DNA of 56,508 bases, taken from positions 1 through 56,508 of IMG/VR virus record IMGVR_UViG_3300010392_000731; one strand, written 5' to 3'. A program made the position numbers and the translations under genes. Origin of the DNA: a virus. Shown here one piece after another: positions 31,887-39,675 of the stretch. The notes beneath the pieces are model-generated. The model searched no databases and was not told the DNA's origin. It saw nothing but the letters and a program-made list of their open reading frames with translations. Every line of letters starts with the position of its first letter. Within the stretch, counting starts at the first letter, position 1.

Positions 31887-34882
31887 ACTTTAAGCTGCTC
31901 TACCATGGCAAGTCGTGATTGTATTTCATTCCAGTGCTCTTGCGCTTTAACTTCGACTGACTCGTTACCTTCGGCCAACGTGATGAAGGTATTACCAAAG
32001 TCTTGCTCGGCTAGTGGAGCTCCTGGGTTTGAATCAGTGGACTTTACAGCAACTTCAGGAGCCGTGTCAACCTCTGCCGCAGGCTCGGTCTGCTGGTTTG
32101 CGAATTCTTCGAAGGCCTTACCATCGCCTATCAGGGCGTCAGTCTCTTCATTGAATAGCTCGCTGATGATCTTCTGCTTCCTGGCTACATCTTTATCGAT
32201 GCGGGCTTTAAGAGCTTTAAACTCCGCAGAAGCTGCGATTTCAGGTGACTGGGCAGCTATTGACTCCATTATTTGCTGATGAACATCGTATTCGCCGGCC
32301 AGCTTCTTTGCGTTCTTCACATACTGAGCTTCCACAGCTCTTACAGTTTGCACTGAACCGCGGACATCATCGTGTATGGTGACAAGCCCTTCCTTCGTAC
32401 CTACGTCTGCTATGGAGTGATACAGCAGTGCTGCGTCCTGTCCATGGGTAGTGGATACGTCCATGACAGTTTTCCGCAGCTTCTCCCTCCGGGTCAGCAC
32501 AGTGTCAGGCTTGCCTTTGAATTCGTTCAGCACTTCTACCTGTTTGGTGAGAGGCATACCGTAACGATTTAGATCGCCTGGAGTGGATGCTTTCTTACCG
32601 CTCATCACAGCCCCAGCTGGCAATACCTTAAATGGTATGTCTGCAGGCAGCTGTTTAACGAAGGCGTAAACCTCTTCGGACCTGGCGCCATATTCGGTCA
32701 AGAACTCATCTTTTATGTTCTCCTCCATGATATCGAATATTGTGCCTGGCAGCTCTGTGTCTACCAAACGTTTTACGATGTCGGTGTAGAGTTCAGGAAT
32801 GTTCCGTAACTCCTTGCCTTCTAACGAGTTATACTTCTTATCGTTGAATAGTTTTGTTAGATACTCACGAGTTTTTGGATCATCCAAGTTGTCGATTATA
32901 CGATCGGCTAAGCCTCGTGATAGCGTCTGCACAGCACCCTCCCGGCCTTGGCCGTAGACGAATGTCATCGTAGGATCCTTTGAGAACTCACGAACGTCTT
33001 TATTCCTGGTCTCTTCAGACTTTATGAATAGCATGTCCAGAGTATCCTGGAGAATACCTTTAGTGTCCTCTGCTCCAATGTCAGATCCGAGTCCTTCTTC
33101 ATCTTTTAAGTGAGCTTCAATAGCCTCTGTCATCAACCCGTACAGATCGTCAAGATCCTTCGGTACCAACTGATCAGGCTGTAGCATACCAATACGTTGC
33201 AGGAACTCGGTTACCCGCTCATTAGTTCCCAGTGCCTGCATAAATGTCAGTGTACCACCGGATGCAGTAGCGTCTACTGACACTGTGAATTCAGTAGTCA
33301 CCTTGCCACCTTTCGCATTACGGACATCTTTCACGGCTTGCAGTGAAGTCAGCAGGCTGACGTAGTCGACACCATTGAATTCTTTTATCTTAGACAACCT
33401 TCCCAACGCTGTAAGCTTACGCTTCAGTGTAGGCGCTGCCAGGTACGCTTCGTAAAGTTTAAGAGCCGGATCCAACCTGGTACCGCCCACAATGTCACCG
33501 TAGCTATGCTGTCCGCCAAGCCCTTGGTGTATTCCATAGATCAAATAATCGTAGTCACCGGTTCCCGTATCTATGGTGTACTCGCCTGGGGTAAGCATGT
33601 ACCGACTCTGCTTGGAGCCGTGTGCATTGAGTACGCTGTTCAGGTTGTACAGTCTGGCGTTACGGCCGATCTTCATCGGTATGTGCAGATCCGCACCCTC
33701 GAGCAGGTCGTAGTACTCTACATAGTCATCCAGGGGGGTGGTCTTTGATAGGTTTTGCCCGCCAATAGATTGTTTTTTATCGATCGAAAAGTCATCTGAC
33801 CTCTTCAGACCGAACAGGGATCTGACCATGTTCTTCCTGGTACCGAATATCTCGTTCACTCTCTTACTGGCGGACTTACCTGTGCTCTTTACTTCTTCGT
33901 TAAATACCTGGAGTAATCCTCCAAGTGCTTTATTCACACGCAGTGGATTCTCATACAAGCTTTTTCGAGCTTCGGCTGTCTTTGGGTCTGGCTCATTGAC
34001 TCCATCGTCCCATTGAGCGAGTTGTTCGTCGGTAGCCGTCGGCTTGGTATCAGGCAGGATAACAGTGCTTGGCTGCAGTAGTAGATTGGCTACTCGGAGT
34101 TTCTCGGTGATTACACCCAGATCTGTATCGGCCAAATCTGCATCTGATCGTTTTAAGAAGTACGCAGATTCTTCTGTGTTTGGTTTTATTCCCAGTTTCT
34201 GTTCATCCAGGGATACAGACAGTACATCTGACCGGGTCAATTCGTTCTCCGGGAAGTCCTTTTTCAGATCTGATTTACTCTCGTAATCCATGATAGTGGG
34301 TACATTGTCTTTCAGGACAACATAACCTGCATTTTCCAATTGTTGTAAGGCTTCTTTACCAAGGTCGTAGTACATTGCCTCGATTCTTGCCGCGGTATCT
34401 TCGTTGCTTGCACGCTTGAACCGGTACCCTTTCTGGAACGCAATCTTACGGCCGATGCTGGCAGCTACCCTTGAGAGAGGTAGAGCCGGCGTAATTCCTG
34501 TGTCACTAACGGATGTTATCTCCAGGCCTAGATTCCTGGCCTTGTCAGCTTCACCTTTCACGGATTCCATCATCTCGTGCATTGCGATCGACATTTCTTT
34601 GTTGAACTTATGATCCAGTACTTCCTTTTGAAACGCAGCACCTTTTGCGGACGATTGACGGATCCTTTTCAAGGATGCGTCAATTTTACTGTTGATGCGT
34701 AAAGATTGATCAGGATCGGGCAGGTCTGCCATTGACAGCTTGCCGGTGACATTCTTTACTTGCTCAGACGTTGTCTCCCACACGTTATAACGTAGGGGTT
34801 TGTCCTTCGTCTCATCGATAGCCACTTTCTGGTTGATAGAGAGGATGAACTGGGTGAACTCATTGAAGTCTAGGCATGCCAT
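31871..34882 (-). CDS. T7-like single-subunit RNA polymerase, probable virion RNA polymerase
   Basis: The 1003-residue protein contains the catalytic motifs of the T7/N4 RNA polymerase family. The R-x-Y ... N-x-x-G segment is NARLYNLNSVLNAHGS (about 408-423; compare T7 RGRVYAVSMFNPQGN). Motif A is SVDATASGGT (D537; T7 has DGSCSGIQ). Motif B is REFSKDPTMTFVYG (R631, K635, Y643; T7 R627, K631, Y639 with identical spacing). The THGQDAALL helix (H813, Q815, D816; T7 VHSQDG) leads to motif C TIHDDVRG (H837, D838). It is encoded among late virion genes, as in N4, where the polymerase is packaged and transcribes early genes from hairpin promoters. N4's enzyme is about 3500 residues; this one is close to the catalytic mini-vRNAP alone. 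The ATG overlaps the upstream stop (TAATG). Confidence 0.85.
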   Translation of the reverse strand: MACLDFNEFTQFILSINQKVAIDETKDKPLRYNVWETTSEQVKNVTGKLSMADLPDPDQSLRINSKIDASLKRIRQSSAKGAAFQKEVLDHKFNKEMSIAMHEMMESVKGEADKARNLGLEITSVSDTGITPALPLSRVAASIGRKIAFQKGYRFKRASNEDTAARIEAMYYDLGKEALQQLENAGYVVLKDNVPTIMDYESKSDLKKDFPENELTRSDVLSVSLDEQKLGIKPNTEESAYFLKRSDADLADTDLGVITEKLRVANLLLQPSTVILPDTKPTATDEQLAQWDDGVNEPDPKTAEARKSLYENPLRVNKALGGLLQVFNEEVKSTGKSASKRVNEIFGTRKNMVRSLFGLKRSDDFSIDKKQSIGGQNLSKTTPLDDYVEYYDLLEGADLHIPMKIGRNARLYNLNSVLNAHGSKQSRYMLTPGEYTIDTGTGDYDYLIYGIHQGLGGQHSYGDIVGGTRLDPALKLYEAYLAAPTLKRKLTALGRLSKIKEFNGVDYVSLLTSLQAVKDVRNAKGGKVTTEFTVSVDATASGGTLTFMQALGTNERVTEFLQRIGMLQPDQLVPKDLDDLYGLMTEAIEAHLKDEEGLGSDIGAEDTKGILQDTLDMLFIKSEETRNKDVREFSKDPTMTFVYGQGREGAVQTLSRGLADRIIDNLDDPKTREYLTKLFNDKKYNSLEGKELRNIPELYTDIVKRLVDTELPGTIFDIMEENIKDEFLTEYGARSEEVYAFVKQLPADIPFKVLPAGAVMSGKKASTPGDLNRYGMPLTKQVEVLNEFKGKPDTVLTRREKLRKTVMDVSTTHGQDAALLYHSIADVGTKEGLVTIHDDVRGSVQTVRAVEAQYVKNAKKLAGEYDVHQQIMESIAAQSPEIAASAEFKALKARIDKDVARKQKIISELFNEETDALIGDGKAFEEFANQQTEPAAEVDTAPEVAVKSTDSNPGAPLAEQDFGNTFITLAEGNESVEVKAQEHWNEIQSRLAMVEQLKVCLAN

Positions 34883-37620
34883 TAGACTTTACACTCCGGC
34901 GGATTCATTTTGTTGTAAGCGTCCTTTATCTTGTCAGTGGTGTCAAGCAGTAGGTTAGCGAACACATCTACCGCCTCATCAACTACCACGCTGGTGGGGT
35001 ACTGCTCCGCAAGCGCATCATATACGTCCATGTTCTTTTGGATACCTGGGAACTGTTCGGTGAAGAGCTCGAAGTCTGCTCGGGTTGTTATTCCTGATTC
35101 TCTCATCAATTTGGTGAAGGCAGGCAGACGTTCCAGCAGTATCTTCGTCAGCTTGGGATCTCCAGAGGCTAACTCAAGGTCCTTTAGCTCTTTAACCAGC
35201 TCAGGTGTGTAGACGGCTGCAGCTTTTTCTTCGGCTTTCTTTTTCCCAGATTCTTCGAGTTTGGATGTGACGTCACCCACTCTTTTTCCTACACTCTCCG
35301 CGGCAGCTTTAACAACTGGGGTTACATTCTCTGCAACAGCATCAGTTACTTTCTTACCGACGGATCTGGATGCCAGAGCGGCTTCCTTCTCCAGGCGTGC
35401 ACGAGATCTATCGAGCTTTCGCTTCACGATAACCATGTTGTCACGACTCATGGCGCCTTTAATCTGCTGCTTGAATTCTTCTGATTTCTCAATCAGTGCA
35501 ACTACCTTCTCAGTTTTAGACAGGCTCTCCAGATCTTCGAAGGTAGCAGCGGCTGTCTTGTTCAGCAGGCTGCTTATGGATGCTACTGAGTCACTGGCCA
35601 GTTTGGGCAGTTTTGAAGCTGCTTCTATACCTTTATCCAGAGTTTGTTTGTTGACAATTGACTTGACAACTACACCGGTACGCTCCAATGCTCTATTCTT
35701 TGAAGCGATGACTAGATCCAGGCTTTTAGCCAGCGTCGGGTTGATCTCACTTGTCACAGCAGTGACACGTTGCAGGTCATCCAGGCTGAGGGTTTTGGCA
35801 GCTTCCAGAATTTGTTTGGTCTCTTCCTTGCCGGCATTAGCCGCTAACTCAATCATACCGAGAGCAGTACTCGAGCGGAGTTCTTTAGTTGCCTTTACAG
35901 CTTTATCGCTGAGATCCTTAACACCTTCAATGACAGCTTTGGCACCAGGCGAAACAGCCCGGACTGCTGCAACTGCTGCGTTAGAAGCTGCAGATCCAAC
36001 ATTTTCTGCGGACTTCTTGGCTACAGCAGCTACTGTACTGCCTGCGAGCTCTGTCTTCAGCAGACCAATGTCTCCACGGTAGGTGCGAATGACGTCAGCT
36101 TTCAGCTTCTCGAGGGTCTTTCTGTTGCCAAGCTGCTCATCTGTCAAGGTACCTTGTCGATCGGCCACTACCTTCGCAATATCTGGGTTTTCTCGCAACT
36201 CGTCTATCGTAGTTGCAGCTTTTACGGTATCTACGGCTGACTGGAACTCAGATACCTTGGCGTCAACGATCTCTTTACGGCTGTTGAACTCGCTGCGTAT
36301 TACGTCTCGCTCTTCAGAGGAGAGTACTTTGTACGCTGCATTGTTAGCAACTGCGCTGACGACTTTACCGGCGCCTTTGACTGCGGCAACTGTTCCTTTT
36401 GCTGCAACTTTTGCGGTTCCTTTAGCTGTATCGAGTGTTGCTCCAGCTGCCACTGCAGGAACAGAGATAGCAGCACGAGCAGTACCACCAGCACCACCAC
36501 CAAGGAAGGATCCGGCGAGGGCTTGTAATTGATTGTCTTCATTTCCGATTAGCTCCTGTATAGATTTCCAGAACGTTTCACGCTCTTTGGGTCCTAACTG
36601 GACGTTTATGGCTTCAGCCCAGGTCTGGAAGTATTCCTGACCGGCTTCAGCTCCACCTGCTAATGTCACTTTCTTTGTGCCGTCAACTACTCGGCTCATG
36701 ATCTGTTTAAAGTTGGATCCACCCTTTATGTTTTTCGTCAGGGTACCTATCTCTGTCTTAATCTGTTTCTTGAAGTCAGGTATGAATAGGTTTTTGATGA
36801 TGCTTGGAGTAGGCAGCATGGTAGCCAGGTTAATGGCATATGATGTTGCGAGCTCACCACGATCCATATCACGTCCGTGGAGTTCACGGAAGTCATTGTT
36901 CTGACGCTGAGTGATGTCCGCGGTAGCTAAACTCACCTGTCCGGCAGCTTTAGGTATGCCTTTGAGTGCGTCGACAGCAATATTCTTACTGGAAGCTGCA
37001 GCGTTCTTCGCCAGGTTGTCTCGAGCTACATCGACCCGGTCGAATATACGGCTGATACCTTCCTTACCTTTCTTGACTCTGCGTCCTGCTACTGCCCGGC
37101 CACCAAGGCCAGTCGCCAAGGCGCCTACAGCGAGTTCGGGAATGACATTGGCTGAGTCAGCTAACGTTGCAGGTCCTGCAAGGACAGCTTGTCCAGCTGC
37201 ATCGAAGTAGTTACCTTTTGCCAGAGACTGTATAACTTTTTCTTGAGGATCTCCTACAATCCGCTTACGGGCTTCTGGTGTCACACCCGACGCAATGTCC
37301 GCTGCTTTAGAAATTTCTTCGTTAGCACGGCTTCCACCGCTGAAGAAGTCATATAACTGTTCCCAGCCTTGGCGGACTGAAGACTCGGCGATATCAGCCA
37401 GACCAACACCATCTGCTTGAAGGGCTTCATCGGCCATTGCTTGAGCAGGATCCAGAGCTCTCTTCTTTTCAACAGATGCTGCAGCTACAGTTGCATGCTT
37501 CTGTGAAGCAAGGGAGGGTAAGGCCAGAGACTCGGCTAAGCCGAAGTATGGGTCAGTGAGTTGCCTTTGGAGCTTTTCGTCTGCTGATAAGGGCATACCG
37601 TTAGTTCCGGCTACCCTCAA
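34882..37620 (-). CDS. Large helical internal virion protein, coupled to the RNA polymerase
   Basis: The 912-residue product is very rich in Ala, Lys, Val and Ser and almost wholly helical. Small-residue hydrophobic stretches near 150-185 (PELAVGALATGLGGRAVAG) and 365-425 (SFLGGGAGGTARAAISVPAV, then KGTVAAVKGAGKVVSAV) could insert in membranes. Such chains are typical of ejected podovirus core proteins. It lies directly upstream of the polymerase gene with a one-base stop/start overlap, and its size is close to the ~1000-residue N-terminal domain of N4 vRNAP, which is involved in ejection. Correspondence to that domain is an inference. Confidence 0.6.
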   Translation of the reverse strand: MRVAGTNGMPLSADEKLQRQLTDPYFGLAESLALPSLASQKHATVAAASVEKKRALDPAQAMADEALQADGVGLADIAESSVRQGWEQLYDFFSGGSRANEEISKAADIASGVTPEARKRIVGDPQEKVIQSLAKGNYFDAAGQAVLAGPATLADSANVIPELAVGALATGLGGRAVAGRRVKKGKEGISRIFDRVDVARDNLAKNAAASSKNIAVDALKGIPKAAGQVSLATADITQRQNNDFRELHGRDMDRGELATSYAINLATMLPTPSIIKNLFIPDFKKQIKTEIGTLTKNIKGGSNFKQIMSRVVDGTKKVTLAGGAEAGQEYFQTWAEAINVQLGPKERETFWKSIQELIGNEDNQLQALAGSFLGGGAGGTARAAISVPAVAAGATLDTAKGTAKVAAKGTVAAVKGAGKVVSAVANNAAYKVLSSEERDVIRSEFNSRKEIVDAKVSEFQSAVDTVKAATTIDELRENPDIAKVVADRQGTLTDEQLGNRKTLEKLKADVIRTYRGDIGLLKTELAGSTVAAVAKKSAENVGSAASNAAVAAVRAVSPGAKAVIEGVKDLSDKAVKATKELRSSTALGMIELAANAGKEETKQILEAAKTLSLDDLQRVTAVTSEINPTLAKSLDLVIASKNRALERTGVVVKSIVNKQTLDKGIEAASKLPKLASDSVASISSLLNKTAAATFEDLESLSKTEKVVALIEKSEEFKQQIKGAMSRDNMVIVKRKLDRSRARLEKEAALASRSVGKKVTDAVAENVTPVVKAAAESVGKRVGDVTSKLEESGKKKAEEKAAAVYTPELVKELKDLELASGDPKLTKILLERLPAFTKLMRESGITTRADFELFTEQFPGIQKNMDVYDALAEQYPTSVVVDEAVDVFANLLLDTTDKIKDAYNKMNPPECKV

Positions 37621-39295
37621 GCGATCTGAGGTACGCTATTAGGATTTTTTCCTGAATGGTTCCGCCGCCTGGAGCGTCATCAAGGCTGATGTCTCCGTTT
37701 TTCCATGCTTCCTGTGCTTTCGCTTGCAGGGCTGGACGTTGACCAGGTGGAATACTCCTTAAATCAGTGCTGGTTATTTCGGGTGCAGCAGATCTGGGAT
37801 CCAATACACCAGGTCCAGGAGGAGTCAAACTTTCAAATAATTGATTAGCTGCAGGCGCAACTGTATTTTGTGCGAAGTCAGCGGCACCTGTTATTCCATC
37901 TGCAAGTATATCGTGCGGAGCAGGAGGTATGGCGCCTTGAATCAGATCGAATATACGATCTCTCACTACTTCACCAGGTACCTGGCCACCGATGCTGAAT
38001 TCAGCAGGGGCTGGTGATTGTGGATCAGCCGTTGCTTGTGCTGAAGGTGTTATCACGGGTGGTACCACTTGTTGAGCTCCGGGGGATATTACTCCCCCAT
38101 TGCCGCTACCACCTTGCCGGGTGTTGTTCTGTGGTGCTGGTCCTAAGTTGTTCAAGAATGCCTCTGCGACACCGCTGTCGCTTAACGCTTGAGGTGTTAG
38201 ACGAGACAAAAGTTTTTCGTTATTTGCAAAAGCTGCGTTAGCTGCATCGGCCGGAGAAATTACTCCCGCGGCTTGACCGGCAGCAGATATACCACCTCCC
38301 TTTTTATCAAAAAGACGTTCTTCAGTGTTCTGAGCTTTCGTAGCCTCAGCCAGTAGAGCTTTTCTGCCTGCTTTCGTAGTCCAGTTGAACTTGTCTTTAA
38401 CGGTACCATCGTCATTAAATGCACCGTTGAAAGCAGCTTCTTGTGCAGTAGGAGAATTGATGCCGTTTGAGGATAGGAAACCTACTCCTTGAGCGACATC
38501 TTGCTTCGTTGCGTCCAGATCACCGACGTCAAGTCGTTGACCAAATATAGTATCAGGGTTCTTTTCCAAGCCAAACGTATCGGTAATACGATCGACAACG
38601 TCACCTCTGGCATTGGGGTTGGTCGGGTCAGAAACAAAGTCAAAGTTGCTGGATCCAGATTTTAGGGATCCTTTAGCGCCAAAGATATTGGTGTTGCCGC
38701 CAGAACCAATCAGGTCCTTCGGTTTGAGCAATAGGGACTTTATAATGTCTTTGTCTGCAGTCGGATACCGCTGTGCTACTTGTTGTGCTATATGAGCTTC
38801 AATTTCAGCTCCGGTGAATTGGCCACTTTGAACTAAGCCAGCTCTCAGGGTTTCAGAAAACTGCTTCGGAGGAGTCAGAGCACTGGGGTTATTCAGAATG
38901 AACTGGTTTTGAGCAGCCAGTTGTCCAGCTTCATCCAGGTTAGCAAACCGTGGATCTTTGTTGAGCTCACCGCGGATAGTATCGAATCGATCTCCGCCGA
39001 CAAACTGTGCACCTTCGGCGAGGTTCTGTACAGTGGTGGTTTTCTCATTATCACGAGCCAGGTTAGCAACGCGCAAAGCTTCTGCACGTTCAGGAGCTCC
39101 TTCAGTGAATAATTGTTTACGCTCGTTCAGAGCTGCAGTCTGTTCTTTGAATAGTCTGTCGTTCTGAGTACGCTCGTCAGCAATACGACGTCTGTCCCTA
39201 CCGGCAGATATCTGATTTATGTTTTGAAGGTACTGAGTGGGAGAGCCAATAAGGCTAGGATTCGCACTCGGTCCTGGTACAAATATACGTGGCAT
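37601..39295 (-). CDS. Internal virion protein
   Basis: The 564-residue product starts with MPRIFVPGPSANPSLIG, then a coiled coil (about residues 30-75: RDRRRIADERTQNDRLFKEQ). A Gly/Asn/Asp-rich middle and a Pro-rich flexible region near 405-440 follow. It overlaps the 912-residue gene by 20 bases. Composition and place fit an inner core or ejection protein. No family name can be given. Confidence 0.5.
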   Translation of the reverse strand: MPRIFVPGPSANPSLIGSPTQYLQNINQISAGRDRRRIADERTQNDRLFKEQTAALNERKQLFTEGAPERAEALRVANLARDNEKTTTVQNLAEGAQFVGGDRFDTIRGELNKDPRFANLDEAGQLAAQNQFILNNPSALTPPKQFSETLRAGLVQSGQFTGAEIEAHIAQQVAQRYPTADKDIIKSLLLKPKDLIGSGGNTNIFGAKGSLKSGSSNFDFVSDPTNPNARGDVVDRITDTFGLEKNPDTIFGQRLDVGDLDATKQDVAQGVGFLSSNGINSPTAQEAAFNGAFNDDGTVKDKFNWTTKAGRKALLAEATKAQNTEERLFDKKGGGISAAGQAAGVISPADAANAAFANNEKLLSRLTPQALSDSGVAEAFLNNLGPAPQNNTRQGGSGNGGVISPGAQQVVPPVITPSAQATADPQSPAPAEFSIGGQVPGEVVRDRIFDLIQGAIPPAPHDILADGITGAADFAQNTVAPAANQLFESLTPPGPGVLDPRSAAPEITSTDLRSIPPGQRPALQAKAQEAWKNGDISLDDAPGGGTIQEKILIAYLRSLEGSRN

Positions 39296-39298
39296 TGG

Positions 39299-39664
39299 TT
39301 ATACCTGGAATTGGCCTTCAGCGATAGCCTTCTGAATGCGTGCATGTTCCGGTGTTCCGGGAGTAGTAGTCTGCAGTGCCAGTGACAATGCGTTTCCAGT
39401 CTGGAAGTTCTGAGCAGTGGCTGCTCGGTTTTCCTGGTCTTGTTGAAGGTCCAACTGGTCTCCTGCTAGACCAAGTGATTTGTTGAGTCCGTAAGCGTTA
39501 AGCGCCAGGCTACCAAGATCCAGAGTATTACCAAAACCTTTACCGCCCATGAACTTATTAAGTCCACTAAGGAATCCAGCTCCTCCTCCTCCTCCGCCAT
39601 TTTGTCCAAAGGAAAAAGCATTTGCAGCTGTGTTTGTATTAAATGAGTCACCGAAAGATCCCAT
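39299..39664 (-). CDS. Small Gly-rich virion protein, 121 residues
   Basis: The N-terminal 60 residues are Gly/Asn/Phe-rich (FSFGQNGGGGGGAGFLSGLN) and the rest is a helix with a coiled-coil start (LAGDQLDLQQDQENRAATAQ). This resembles small internal core proteins of podoviruses (comparable in style to T7 gp14), a resemblance in composition only. It precedes the 564-residue gene by three bases. Confidence 0.5.
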   Translation of the reverse strand: MGSFGDSFNTNTAANAFSFGQNGGGGGGAGFLSGLNKFMGGKGFGNTLDLGSLALNAYGLNKSLGLAGDQLDLQQDQENRAATAQNFQTGNALSLALQTTTPGTPEHARIQKAIAEGQFQV

Positions 39665-39675
39665 ATTGATTCCTC

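Noticed and set aside
31871-34882. Reading the motif A/B/C protein as a DNA polymerase
   Set aside because: The D-x-x-x-SG motif A, the R-xxx-K-xxxx-MT-xx-YG motif B and H-x-QD before motif C match T7-type RNA polymerase, and a separate PolA is present.
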